The translations under genes were made by a program, and so were the position numbers. A DNA stretch of 33,214 bases, from NCBI GenBank assembly GCA_934675795.1, contig CAKURW010000020.1, positions 1-33,214 of the forward strand, read 5' to 3'. Position 1 is the stretch's first letter. Each line of letters starts with the position of its first letter. The notes beneath the pieces were generated by a model. That model saw nothing but the letters and a program-made list of their open reading frames with translations. It made no database searches and was not told the origin of the DNA. Positions 9,242 to 17,337 of the stretch are shown here, in pieces. The DNA comes from an uncultured Collinsella sp. Its GTDB lineage: Bacteria > Actinomycetota > Coriobacteriia > Coriobacteriales > Coriobacteriaceae.

Positions 9242-10693
9242 ATGGACTACAAGGCAGTGTCCCAGCAAGTCGTCGACAACGTCGGCGGACTGGAGAACAT
9301 CGAGGGCGCCACGCATTGCGTGACCCGTCTACGTCTGGTGCTCAAGGATACGAGCAAATACAACAAGGCCGAGCTCGAGAACATCGATGGCGTCAAGGGC
9401 GTGCTGTACAACAGCGGCCAGCTCATGATCATCTTCGGTACCGGTACCGTCAACAAGGTTTACGATGAGTTTATGGCTCTGACGGGCGTTAAGGAGATCA
9501 GCGCTTCCGAGGTCAAGGGCGCCGAGGCGGACAAGAAGGGCAAGTTCTTCTCGGTCCTCAAGGTATTCTCGGACATCTTTATCCCCATCATTCCCGCCTT
9601 CGTCGGCGCTGCAATCATCATCGGCCTTAAGTCGCTGATCGTTGCCAACGGCCTCTTTGGCATGGAGGGCAGCCTCGCCGATCACAGCGAGTTCCTCAAG
9701 AACCTCGCAAGCTTCTTTGCCATTATCGCCACCACGTTCGACTACCTGCCTGTCCTGGTTATGTACAGCGCAGTCAAGCGTTTTGGCGGTAACCCGATCC
9801 TGGGCATCCTCGTCGGTATCGTCATGGTTCACCCGAGCCTTATGAACCGCAACACGTTCGTTATGGACCCGACGGGTGCTGAGTACTGGAACTTTGGTCC
9901 GCTCTCCATCCCCATGGTTGCTTTCCAGGGCGGCGTGTTCCCTGCAATCCTGACTGCCTGGTTTATGGCCAAGGTCGAAAAGATTGCCCAGAAGTACATC
10001 CCCGAGGTCGTCTCGTTCGTCTTTGTCCCGACCGTTACCCTGATTCTTGCTAACGTCGCCCTGTTCACCGTGTTCGGCCCGCTCGGCAACCTGATCGGCG
10101 ACGTCCTCGCCGGCGTAATCGATATCCTGTACAACAGGATGGGCGTCTTTGGTGCCTTTGTCTTCGCCGCGTTCCTGCAGCCGCTCGTCGTTACCGGTAC
10201 GCATCAGTTCATCCAGGGTATCGAGGCAAACCTTGTTGCCACGACTGGCTTCAACTACATCCAGGCCATCTGGTCGGTTTCCATCATCGCCCAGGGCGGC
10301 GGCGCCATCGGTATGTACCTCATTCACAAGAAGCACTCCAAAGAGCGCAACATCTGCATGTCGTCCTTTATCCCGACGCTGGTCGGAATCTCCGAGCCCG
10401 CTATCTTTGCTGCAAACATGCGCTATTCGATCATTCCGTTCATCTGCGCATGCATCGGTGCAGGCTGCGGCGGTGCCTTCGTCAAGCTCTTTGAGGTGCG
10501 CGCTATCGGTCAGGGTCTGACCGGCGTGCTTGGCCTGCTCATCGTCACGCCCGAGACTCTCGTGTGGTATGTGGCTGGCAATCTCATCGCCTTTATCGTG
10601 CCGATCGTCTTGATCTTTGCCTACAACAAGGCAAAGGGCGTTCCGACCACCGATGAAGAGGGCGCTGGCGCTGGCTTCGACGTTAGCTTCTAG
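9242..10693 (+). CDS. scrA: PTS sucrose/beta-fructoside-type EIIBC component
   Basis: A 483-aa sugar permease of the phosphotransferase system, glucose/sucrose superfamily. The N-terminal EIIB domain (about 1-80) has the phosphorylation cysteine Cys26 in THCVTRLRL; the EIIC domain follows with about ten membrane segments and the sugar-site signature GISEPAIF. No EIIA domain is present, so it must borrow a glucose-type EIIA encoded elsewhere. The start at 9242 has GGAGAGGA 2 nt upstream; an alternative ATG at 9230 lies before it. Flanked by two GH32 genes behind a LacI promoter, sucrose or a related fructoside is the likely substrate; trehalose or beta-glucoside use is less likely given the neighbours. 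Confidence 0.88.
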   Translation: MDYKAVSQQVVDNVGGLENIEGATHCVTRLRLVLKDTSKYNKAELENIDGVKGVLYNSGQLMIIFGTGTVNKVYDEFMALTGVKEISASEVKGAEADKKGKFFSVLKVFSDIFIPIIPAFVGAAIIIGLKSLIVANGLFGMEGSLADHSEFLKNLASFFAIIATTFDYLPVLVMYSAVKRFGGNPILGILVGIVMVHPSLMNRNTFVMDPTGAEYWNFGPLSIPMVAFQGGVFPAILTAWFMAKVEKIAQKYIPEVVSFVFVPTVTLILANVALFTVFGPLGNLIGDVLAGVIDILYNRMGVFGAFVFAAFLQPLVVTGTHQFIQGIEANLVATTGFNYIQAIWSVSIIAQGGGAIGMYLIHKKHSKERNICMSSFIPTLVGISEPAIFAANMRYSIIPFICACIGAGCGGAFVKLFEVRAIGQGLTGVLGLLIVTPETLVWYVAGNLIAFIVPIVLIFAYNKAKGVPTTDEEGAGAGFDVSF

Positions 10694-10736
10694 TTGAGCC
10701 GTTCAGCGTAACGTGCGGATAAGTCCATTTGAGGAG

Positions 10737-10775
10737 GGGCGTTCGGCTCGTGTGAGTCGAGCGTCCTTCCCTATA
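10737..10775 (+). terminator. Terminator-like stem between EIIBC and the second GH32
   Basis: GGGCGTTCGGCTC (10737-10749) and GAGTCGAGCGTCC (10754-10766) form a 13-bp RNA stem, including three G-U pairs, with a GTGT loop, followed by TTCCC. It may reduce read-through into the second GH32 gene or protect the upstream mRNA end. Confidence 0.5.
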
Positions 10776-10794
10776 GACGAGAAGGCCAATGGCG

Positions 10795-12237
10795 ATGTTT
10801 AATCAAAAAAATAAGGTGACACGCGCGGACTATGAGCAGTGGCGAGCCGGACAGGATGAGACGGCGGCTCGCATCGCGTCCGACCCCGATAGACTCCTGT
10901 TCCATGTGGAGCCTGAGCTTGGCTGGCTCAACGACCCCAACGGTTTGGTGCAGATTGGTGATACGTATCACATCTATCACCAATACGATCCGTTCGATGC
11001 TGCGCATGGCGGTCCAGTGCTTTGGAACCATCTGACGACAAAGGATTTTGTGACGTACGAGAATCACGGCCCCGCGCTGTTCCCCGATTCCGATTTGGAT
11101 TCGAACGGAGCGTATTCTGGTTCTGCCTTTGTACGTGATGGCAAGACTCACTACTTCTATACCGGCAACGTCAAGCATTTTGATCGCGATGATTACGACT
11201 ACGTGTTGACGGGTCGTGAGCAAAACCAGATTCATATGGTTGCGGAGAACCCCGACGAATTGGGCGAGAAGCGCATAGCTGTTGGACCGGTCGATTACCC
11301 CGACGATATCGGTACGCACGTGCGCGACCCCAAGATCCTTGAGCACGATGGTATCTACTACATGGTTCTGGGCGCTCGTACGAAAGACGACCGCGGCTGC
11401 GTGCTTGTCTATACCTCGCGCGATCTAGAGGACTGGAACTATGCGACGCGTATTGAGCTGGGCGAGAAGTTTGGCTTTATGTGGGAGTGCCCCGATCTGT
11501 TTGAGCTCGATGGTGAGCTTGTTCTCGTTTGCTGTCCGCAGGGTGTGCCTGCCGATGGTTGGCGTTACCGCAATCCGCATCAGTGCGTGTGGTTCCCCAT
11601 CGAGGCCGATTGGGAGGCGCCGAGCTTTAAAATCGTCGGGCAGGGCATGCCCCCGATGGTCGATGCCGGTTTTGATTTCTATGCTCCGCAGTCCTTTGAG
11701 GATGCTGCAGGCCGGCGTTTGATGATCGGATGGTCGGGTTGCCCCGATGCGACGGCGGAAAACCCGACGGTGGCGCGCGGGTGGCAGTGCGCGTTGACGG
11801 TGCCGCGAGAGCTGAGCATGCGCGATGGTAAGCTCTGCCAGCAGCCGGCGCACGAGATTGAGAGGATGCGCGGCGACTGCGTTCGCGCGACAGGCGGTGA
11901 AACCGTTGAGGAGCCGGGCCGCCTGTTTGATCTTGTGGTTTCCTGTGAGGGCACCAAGATGGTCGAGCTCGAAATCCGCAAGGGTGTCTTTGTGCGCTAT
12001 GCAGGCGGGATGCTTACCCTCGACATGGGTGACGAAGGCTATGGGCGCGACCAGAGGTCGATCGAGCTCAGCGAGCTTCGCGACCTGCGCGTGCTTTCGG
12101 ACACTACGATTGTCGAGATTTTTGCAAATGGCGGCGAGGCGGCACTTACGAGCCGTACCTATTCGCCGGCGGTTTCGGCGATGGGGTTGCATGCCGAGGG
12201 TGCGGCATCGATGAATTTCTACCGCCTCGTGCATTAA
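10795..12237 (+). CDS. scrB: Sucrose-6-phosphate hydrolase / beta-fructofuranosidase (GH32)
   Basis: A 480-aa canonical GH32 enzyme, cytoplasmic (no signal peptide). All three family motifs are intact: GWLNDPNGL with nucleophile Asp47, RDPK with Asp178 as transition-state stabiliser, and WECPDLF with acid/base Glu231; ARGWQCALTVPREL closes the propeller and a beta-sandwich fills the C-terminus. After import by the EIIBC just upstream it would hydrolyse sucrose-6-phosphate to glucose-6-phosphate and fructose. The start at 10795 gives a 9-nt spacing to GAGAAGG; ATG at 10789 is an alternative two codons longer. It is the classical member of the GH32 pair here. Confidence 0.92.
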   Translation: MFNQKNKVTRADYEQWRAGQDETAARIASDPDRLLFHVEPELGWLNDPNGLVQIGDTYHIYHQYDPFDAAHGGPVLWNHLTTKDFVTYENHGPALFPDSDLDSNGAYSGSAFVRDGKTHYFYTGNVKHFDRDDYDYVLTGREQNQIHMVAENPDELGEKRIAVGPVDYPDDIGTHVRDPKILEHDGIYYMVLGARTKDDRGCVLVYTSRDLEDWNYATRIELGEKFGFMWECPDLFELDGELVLVCCPQGVPADGWRYRNPHQCVWFPIEADWEAPSFKIVGQGMPPMVDAGFDFYAPQSFEDAAGRRLMIGWSGCPDATAENPTVARGWQCALTVPRELSMRDGKLCQQPAHEIERMRGDCVRATGGETVEEPGRLFDLVVSCEGTKMVELEIRKGVFVRYAGGMLTLDMGDEGYGRDQRSIELSELRDLRVLSDTTIVEIFANGGEAALTSRTYSPAVSAMGLHAEGAASMNFYRLVH

Positions 12238-12389
12238 CCGTGCATGGGGCACGATTGGACTTGCTGGGCGAAATGAATCGCAGTTGCCGCGGCCAACTAC
12301 CGTTTATCGCGTATAGCGACCGTTTGCGGAGTAAGTAACACTTAGTAATAAACCGTGTAGAATCTCAGGTTAGCACGGAGTTTTCCAGG

Positions 12390-12466
12390 GAGACGCTGTC
12401 CTTTGTTGTGCGCAAGGGGCGGCGTCTCTTTGGCGCTCTGCCGCCGTTGTGCAACAGTGCGGCGGC
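12390..12466 (+). other. Two hairpins in the leader of the degV-type gene
   Basis: In the 12238-12513 gap, GAGACGC (12390-12396) pairs with GCGTCTC (12422-12428), and GCCGCCG (12440-12446) pairs with CGGCGGC (12460-12466), the latter enclosing a GTTG/CAAC inner stem. Neither is followed by a real T tract. They could be attenuator-like structures. A TAATAA or TAGAAT promoter box may lie near 12345-12363; the rest of the gap holds nothing recognisable. Confidence 0.45.
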
Positions 12467-12513
12467 GCGTGCCATGTATTGAAAAGCCAATGTCGAGATG
12501 GGTCGTGATAATA

Positions 12514-13368
12514 ATGGGCAAGTACGTAATCGTGGTTGAGTCTGGGTCGGATGTGACGCCGGAGCTCTGCGAGCGCTACGGCATCGTGCGCGTGCCCATG
12601 CATGTCACGATTGGTGACGAGACCGTCGAGGACGGCTCCATCGATCCACTCGAGATTTACTCGCGCTGCAACGAGTTTGGCGTAATGCCCAAGACCAGCG
12701 GCTGCGCGCCTGCAGATTTTGCGCACGTATATGACCGTATCCATGCCGAGCAGCCCGATGCGACCATTCTGCATCTTGCGTACTCCGAAGTCACGACTTG
12801 CTCGCATCAGTCCTCCAAGATTGCGGCTAAGGGCCGCGACTACGTATTCTCCATGGATACGCGTTTTGTCTCGGTGGGCCAGTCGCTCGTTGCCGTCGAG
12901 ACCGCCAAATACATCGAGGCTCACCCCGACGCCACCGTCGACGAGATCTTTGCATTTACGAACTCCGTCATGGACCGCGTGCTGCTGGGCTTTGTTCCTA
13001 CCGACCTGGCCTTTCTTAAGGCGGGCGGTCGTCTGTCCAACGTCGCGTTCCTTGGCGCCCACCTGCTCAAGATTAAGCCCTGCATTGAAGTAACGGGTGG
13101 TAAGTTTGTGGCGACCAAGAAGTTCCGCGGCTCTATGCTCAAGTGCGCCCGCGCCTTTATTGACCACATGGTTGCGAAGGGCGAGATTGACTACTCGCAC
13201 ATTGGCCTGGCGTATTCGGTAGGCCTTTCCCAGGAGCTGCGCGACGACATGGAAGTCTATGCGCACGACCTGGGCTTTAAAGACGTTACCTGGACTCAGG
13301 TCGGCGGTGTCATCTCGAGCCATTGCGGCCCGACCGCCTTCGGTGTGGTGCTCACGCTTAAGGCGTAA
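12514..13368 (+). CDS. DegV family fatty-acid-binding protein
   Basis: A 284-aa DegV-family protein (EDD fold, FakB-like). It shows the family features: an N-terminal VIVVESGSDVTPEL strand-loop, PKTSGCAPADFAHVYDRI (the TSxPxx ligand loop), SMDTRFVSVGQS, KAGGRLSN, and a C-terminal ISSHCGPTAFGV motif that closes on the fatty-acid head group. FakB proteins present exogenous fatty acids to the kinase FakA for phospholipid synthesis; no FakA is near. The start at 12514 fits the family N-terminus but has only a weak ribosome site; ATG at 12490 is the alternative. It is followed by the PFL activase with no functional link visible. Confidence 0.85.
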   Translation: MGKYVIVVESGSDVTPELCERYGIVRVPMHVTIGDETVEDGSIDPLEIYSRCNEFGVMPKTSGCAPADFAHVYDRIHAEQPDATILHLAYSEVTTCSHQSSKIAAKGRDYVFSMDTRFVSVGQSLVAVETAKYIEAHPDATVDEIFAFTNSVMDRVLLGFVPTDLAFLKAGGRLSNVAFLGAHLLKIKPCIEVTGGKFVATKKFRGSMLKCARAFIDHMVAKGEIDYSHIGLAYSVGLSQELRDDMEVYAHDLGFKDVTWTQVGGVISSHCGPTAFGVVLTLKA

Positions 13369-13446
13369 AGGCTGTAGGCGAGCATTCTTCGGCTTCACAT
13401 CTCGACATGGGCTCCCGTCACGGTAATGGGGGATAGATTAAAACGT

Positions 13447-13495
13447 GCCATTCTAGCCCGAGACGTTTAAACGCAAACGTATGGGCTAGAATGGC
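13447..13495 (+). other. 13-bp inverted repeat upstream of the PFL activase gene
   Basis: GCCATTCTAGCCC (13447-13459) and GGGCTAGAATGGC (13483-13495) are perfect complements around a 23-nt loop, which itself contains ACGTTT/AAACGT. No T tract follows. It could end degV transcription or control pflA as an operator or RNA hairpin. Confidence 0.6.
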
Positions 13496-13541
13496 TCTGG
13501 CATTTATGTAGCTAAAACCAATGAGAGGCAAGGTAGCGGGA

Positions 13542-14360
13542 ATGGCTGAGATGACGCTCGAGGGTGTGGACGCTCGTCCCGAGGACTCTGCGTTTGCCCT
13601 GGGCCGCGTGCATTCGATTGAGACGATGGGAACGGTCGATGGACCCGGCATCCGCTTTGTAGTGTTTGTTCAGGGCTGTCCCATGCGCTGTGCGTATTGC
13701 CACAACCCCGATACCTGGTCGGTTAACGGCGGCACGATGGTGACCGTCGAGCACCTGATGGACGAATTCCAGAGCAACCATGAGTTTTACCGCAGCGGTG
13801 GTATTACGGTGTCCGGCGGCGAGCCGCTCTTGCAGCCCGCGTTTTTAGCCGACCTGTTCCGCGCCATGCACAATAACCCCGATGGTCGCGTGCATACCTG
13901 CTTGGATAGCTGCGGCTATGCGTTCGACCCCGCGCATCCTGAGAAGTTCGATGCCGTACTCAACGAGACCGACATGGTGCTGCTTGACATTAAACACGCC
14001 GATCCCGTCGAGCATAAAAAGCTGACCGGTTGCGATCCCGCACGCATTCTGGCGTTTGGTGATGAGCTCGCGCGTCGCAAGATTAAGGTTGTTATTCGCC
14101 ATGTGGTGGTGCCGGGTATCACCGATACGGTGGAGGAGTGCGAGGCGCTCGGTCGCTTGATTGCCCCGTGGCATAACGTGGTCGGCCTGGAGATGCTGCC
14201 GTATCACACGATGGGCGTCGTCAAGTATGAGCAGCTGGGGATTCCCTATAAGCTCGAGGGCGTTCCCCAGATGGATACCGCGCGCATGCCCGAGCTACGC
14301 AACGCCGTCATGACGGGCATGAAAAAGCGCCGCGCGGAACTCAAAAACGCCATCGGCTAG
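13542..14360 (+). CDS. pflA: Pyruvate formate-lyase activating enzyme (radical SAM)
   Basis: A 272-aa radical-SAM glycyl-radical-enzyme activase. The iron-sulfur motif CPMRCAYC (Cx3Cx2C) lies in FVQGCPMRCAYCHNPDTW, preceded by the PflA signature GTVDGPGIRF; GGITVSGGEPLLQ is the SAM-binding block and DIKHADPVEHKKLTG follows. It would use S-adenosylmethionine and a reduced flavodoxin or ferredoxin to form the glycyl radical on Gly58 of the small PFL subunit at 6067. The start is uncertain: 13542 has AGAGGCAAGG about 8 nt upstream, 13521 and 13551 are in frame, and all give an N-terminal extension compared with E. coli PflA. The gene stands 7 kb from the pfl genes, behind degV, not in the usual adjacent place. 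Confidence 0.92.
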   Translation: MAEMTLEGVDARPEDSAFALGRVHSIETMGTVDGPGIRFVVFVQGCPMRCAYCHNPDTWSVNGGTMVTVEHLMDEFQSNHEFYRSGGITVSGGEPLLQPAFLADLFRAMHNNPDGRVHTCLDSCGYAFDPAHPEKFDAVLNETDMVLLDIKHADPVEHKKLTGCDPARILAFGDELARRKIKVVIRHVVVPGITDTVEECEALGRLIAPWHNVVGLEMLPYHTMGVVKYEQLGIPYKLEGVPQMDTARMPELRNAVMTGMKKRRAELKNAIG

Positions 14361-14373
14361 CGAGCCATTTTCA

Positions 14374-14406
14374 GGCACTCATTGGGGACAGACTTAAATG
14401 AGTGCC
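14374..14406 (+). repeat. Hairpin with conserved GGGACAG loop, copy 1
   Basis: GGCACTCATT (14374-14383) and AATGAGTGCC (14397-14406) are perfect 10-bp arms around the 13-nt loop GGGGACAGACTTA. Two other hairpins, at 28964-28996 and 32518-32554, have the same 13-nt loop type with different arms. Similar GGGGACAG palindromes in other bacteria are often linked with REP-associated Y1 transposases; none is in this window. Confidence 0.75.
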
Positions 14407-14442
14407 CCTGGACACCAAGTTGATTGCCAAAGAGTCCCGTCA

Positions 14443-14509
14443 AGTTGCGGTGGAATAGTTCTTGTTTTTCGGCTTATGCCGCCCAAGCAGGAACTATTCC
14501 ACCGCAACT
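14443..14509 (+). repeat. 19-bp inverted repeat with inner stems
   Basis: The arms at 14443-14461 and 14491-14509 (beginning AGTTGCGGTGG and ending CCACCGCAACT) are perfect complements. CTTG/CAAG and GGC-TTAT-GCC can pair inside. It lies between pflA and the serine hydrolase gene with no gene of its own, right after the GGGACAG hairpin, and may be a second repeat family or a bidirectional terminator. Confidence 0.7.
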
Positions 14510-14602
14510 GCGTTTTGGGCGGAGATGCGCAACAGAATCGGTGTATTTGCATAGAAACGCTTGTGGTTTCTTTAAAGACGCCTTAAACGCCGCTGAATAT
14601 CT

Positions 14603-14630
14603 TTGGAAAGAAATGCCTGCTCGGTATTAT
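14603..14630 (+). promoter_or_regulatory. Promoter of the serine hydrolase gene
   Basis: TTGGAA (14603-14608) and TATTAT (14625-14630) are spaced by 16 bp, about 39 bp upstream of the GTG start. It is the best sigma70-like pair in this gap. Confidence 0.55.
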
Positions 14631-14668
14631 GCTGCTCGTATATAAAACGGTAGCAATCAGGAGACCAC

Positions 14669-15787
14669 GTGCGAAGGAATGCATCGCGGGACAAGTATGT
14701 GCCGCAGCATGGCGACAAGTATGAGGTGAAGGGCGCGTCTTCACGCGGCCATGGTGACGCTCGCATCCGCGCGGCAAAGATTGCCGCTTTCGCAATGTTG
14801 GCGCTGGCGGTCATTATCCTCGGAGTAACGGTTAAAACGTATGCTTCGGAGCGAACGACACATTCAGATGCGTCAACGGTGCAGGCGGAAAACGCCAAAG
14901 TCTCAAAATCCAAGGAAGTTGCAAGCCAGGCTCTTTCCGCTGCGGCTCTTCGAGCCAATCTTTCGACGGCGGATTTTAACGACATCCCAACGGGAGATAC
15001 CGTTCAGGCCTTCTCGCTCGCGGGTGGTATGGATCCCGTTTTGACAGATGACGCGCTCGCGGCACTTCAGGACGCCCTTGGTCAGGCGCAGGAGATGGGC
15101 GACGTGGGTGTGGTGTTTTACGACCTATCGAGTGGCAAGGGCGTGACGTATAACGCCGATGTCGAGGTGTACGGCGCGAGCAACTACAAGGCGCTCTATG
15201 CGCTGTATATCTGCGAGTCTCTGGTCGAGACAGGCCAGGTTTCGCTCGACGATTCCCTGGGCACCTATGGTGGCTATGGTATGGCCTGGCAGACGGTGCG
15301 CGATCTTGTCGAGAATGCGGTCGTCAACTCGGATAACGACTCGTTTATTGCGCTGCGCGCTGCGTTTGACCATTCCGGTTACGAGGACTGGATTGTCAGC
15401 CTTGGCATCGATTACGACACCGCGCTCGATCCGATGAGTGATTTTCCCACCTATTGCCCGCGTAGCTCTGCCAAGTTGTGGCGCGAGATGAGCGAGTATT
15501 TGAGCTGTGATACCGAAGCCTCGCAGTGGCTGTCGGGCCTTTTGTCCTCTACGACACGGTCATTTATCCGCGACGGAATCGCGGACGACCAGGTCTTGGT
15601 GCGCAACAAGGCTGGCTGGATTAGTGAGGGCGACTGCAACGCGACGTGCGACGCGGGTCTCATTGACGTTGACGGCCGAACGTATGTCATGAGCATCATG
15701 ACATCGATCCCGTGGTGCGACCGCTCGAGCGAGGCTGTGGCTACGATTGCGAAGGCCTTGTTTGATACGCGGGCCGCGCTTGCCTAG
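14669..15787 (+). CDS. Membrane-anchored serine hydrolase, class A beta-lactamase-like fold
   Basis: A 372-aa protein with one N-terminal membrane segment (about 36-56) preceded by basic residues, then an extracytoplasmic linker and a beta-lactamase-type domain. The active-site motifs are SNYK at 171-174 (SxxK, in VYGASNYKALYAL), SDN at 221-223, and KAG near residue 313 where KTG is usual. The start is GTG at 14669, with AGGAG 6 nt upstream. The family (PF13354-like) includes beta-lactamases and cell-wall peptidases or esterases; the threonine-to-alanine change in KTG and the lack of resistance-linked neighbours make a peptidoglycan or unknown hydrolase role at least as likely as antibiotic hydrolysis. 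Confidence 0.8.
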   Translation: MRRNASRDKYVPQHGDKYEVKGASSRGHGDARIRAAKIAAFAMLALAVIILGVTVKTYASERTTHSDASTVQAENAKVSKSKEVASQALSAAALRANLSTADFNDIPTGDTVQAFSLAGGMDPVLTDDALAALQDALGQAQEMGDVGVVFYDLSSGKGVTYNADVEVYGASNYKALYALYICESLVETGQVSLDDSLGTYGGYGMAWQTVRDLVENAVVNSDNDSFIALRAAFDHSGYEDWIVSLGIDYDTALDPMSDFPTYCPRSSAKLWREMSEYLSCDTEASQWLSGLLSSTTRSFIRDGIADDQVLVRNKAGWISEGDCNATCDAGLIDVDGRTYVMSIMTSIPWCDRSSEAVATIAKALFDTRAALA

Positions 15788-15865
15788 CGTGTTCGTTTGG
15801 CGTTGGCAAACAAAATGCTGGTACCATACCGTGGTTGAGAATTTCGAATAGGTTTGGGGAATGGC

Positions 15866-16603
15866 ATGGCTACCATCGCGATCATCGGTGCACTCGAAAA
15901 AGAGATCATGCAGATTAAGAAAGAGCTGAGCGACGTTTGTGAGGCACAGGAGGCTGGATTGACCGTTGTGAGCGGCGAGCTCGACGGCCTGTCGATTGTC
16001 GCCACAACGGCGGGCATGGGCACGGTGAACGCCGCCGCTGCGACGCAGCATCTCATTAGTAAATATGCCCCGCAGGCTGTTGTGTTTTCGGGTATCGCGG
16101 GCGGTTTGAACCCCAAGCTCCATATCGACGACGTGGTCATCGGCAAACGCCTGCGCTATCTGGATACCGATACCGCGCTTATCGCCGAGTCTGCGCCGGG
16201 ACTCGAGGAGTTTGCCTCGACGCCTGCGCTGGTCGATATTGCCGCTGATGTGCTTGCTGAGCGTGGGTTTGTTGACGCTTCGACAAGTGCAACCGCTTCG
16301 AACGAGGGTGCCAAGCAGTTCCTGGTCGGTACGATTGCCACGGGTAACCGCTTTGTGACGGGCGCTACCATGCGCAACGACGCTATCGAGGCGACTCATG
16401 CCGATTGCGTTGGCATGGAGGGCGCGGCAATTGCCCATGTCGCAACCAAAAATGGTGTCGATTGCCTGGTGCTGCGTGCTATCAGCGATAATTGTGACGA
16501 GGCGTATGATGCGATTTGCGACCGTGAGTTCGATTTGTTCGACTACGCTCGTGCCGCAAGTGACATCACGCTCGATATTGTTCGCCGTATTGCCGTCGCG
16601 TAA
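15866..16603 (+). CDS. mtnN: 5'-methylthioadenosine/S-adenosylhomocysteine nucleosidase
   Basis: A 245-aa PNP/UDP-family enzyme that cleaves adenine from methylthioadenosine, S-adenosylhomocysteine and 5'-deoxyadenosine. Landmarks: IAIIGALEKEI with Glu11 at the active site, GMGTVNAAAATQHLI, FSGIAGGLNPKLHIDDVVIG, VGMEGAAIAHVA (ribose-binding Met-Glu) and RAISDNCDE with the catalytic Asp. The start at 15866 has GGGGA 6 nt upstream. It follows a radical-SAM activase two genes away; MtnN removes the 5'-deoxyadenosine such enzymes release, but an operon link is not shown. Confidence 0.92.
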   Translation: MATIAIIGALEKEIMQIKKELSDVCEAQEAGLTVVSGELDGLSIVATTAGMGTVNAAAATQHLISKYAPQAVVFSGIAGGLNPKLHIDDVVIGKRLRYLDTDTALIAESAPGLEEFASTPALVDIAADVLAERGFVDASTSATASNEGAKQFLVGTIATGNRFVTGATMRNDAIEATHADCVGMEGAAIAHVATKNGVDCLVLRAISDNCDEAYDAICDREFDLFDYARAASDITLDIVRRIAVA

Positions 16604-16645
16604 GAGCACGGCCATTTTGTAAGAACCTACGACCAAGGAGTGTCC

Positions 16646-17236
16646 ATGGCCGATTCCATTAACTACCAGCTTGTCAAGTTCGTTGCCAGCTACGGCAAGG
16701 TTTCGCAAATTCCCGAGTCCACCTGCCCCGAGGTGAGTTTCGTCGGCCGCTCCAACGTGGGCAAGTCGTCGATTATGAACAAGCTCTTTGGCCGCAAGAA
16801 CCTCGTCAAGGTTTCGAGCACGCCGGGCAAGACGAGCAACATCAACTTCTTTGAGGCCGACGACGTGCACTTCGTCGACCTGCCGGGCTACGGTTTCGCG
16901 CGCCGCTCCAAGGCCGAGCGCGACCGCTGGGCAGAGCTCATTGGCGACTTCTTCGACTCCGAGCGCAGCTTTAACCTGGTCGTGTCGCTGGTGGATATCC
17001 GTCACGACCCGAGCAAGCTCGACCACGACATGATTGACTACCTGCAGGGCAACGAATTCAACTTTATCGTCTGTCTCACCAAGGCCGACAAGCTCAGCCG
17101 CACCCAACAGGCCCGTCAGGCCGCGGCCATCAAAAAGCAGCTCAACGTTCCGGCCGAGAACGTGATTATCACAAGCTCCCAGACCGGTACCGGCATCGAC
17201 GAACTCAAAAAACGCATCGCCGAGGCTTGCCTCTAG
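16646..17236 (+). CDS. engB: Ribosome biogenesis GTP-binding protein EngB/YsxC
   Basis: A 196-aa TRAFAC-class GTPase needed for late large-subunit assembly. G1 is GRSNVGKSS, G3 DLPGYGFA, and G4 TKAD, with the G2 threonine in STPGKTSNINFF; FVASYGKVSQIPESTCPEVSFVGRSNVGKS is the usual EngB N-terminus. The length is normal. The start at 16646 has AAGGAG 6 nt upstream. It is 42 bp behind mtnN and is probably co-transcribed with it. Confidence 0.95.
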   Translation: MADSINYQLVKFVASYGKVSQIPESTCPEVSFVGRSNVGKSSIMNKLFGRKNLVKVSSTPGKTSNINFFEADDVHFVDLPGYGFARRSKAERDRWAELIGDFFDSERSFNLVVSLVDIRHDPSKLDHDMIDYLQGNEFNFIVCLTKADKLSRTQQARQAAAIKKQLNVPAENVIITSSQTGTGIDELKKRIAEACL

Positions 17237-17273
17237 TAAGGGTTCTTGGCAGGCAATAGTTTGCATCTATCTA

Positions 17274-17318
17274 TATCACTCCAGTGATAGTTATTGGTAC
17301 ACTATCACTGGGGTGATA
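17274..17318 (+). promoter_or_regulatory. Twin palindromic operators of the DUF3990 operon
   Basis: Two palindromes, TATCACTCCAGTGATA (17274-17289) and TATCACTGGGGTGATA (17303-17318), lie 20 bp before the DUF3990 start. The two sites together also form a larger 17-bp imperfect inverted repeat (one mismatch, 11-bp spacer). This is the layout of an autoregulated toxin-antitoxin promoter; the HTH protein encoded by the second gene is the obvious candidate to bind. The 16-bp sites are spaced 29 bp centre to centre, close to three helical turns. Confidence 0.7.
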
Positions 17319-17337
17319 TTTTTGTTTGGAGGTCGAT

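Noticed and set aside
15560..17266. A 568-codon minus-strand frame across mtnN and engB
   Set aside because: Both plus-strand genes are clear family members with all motifs; the antisense frame is composition-driven.
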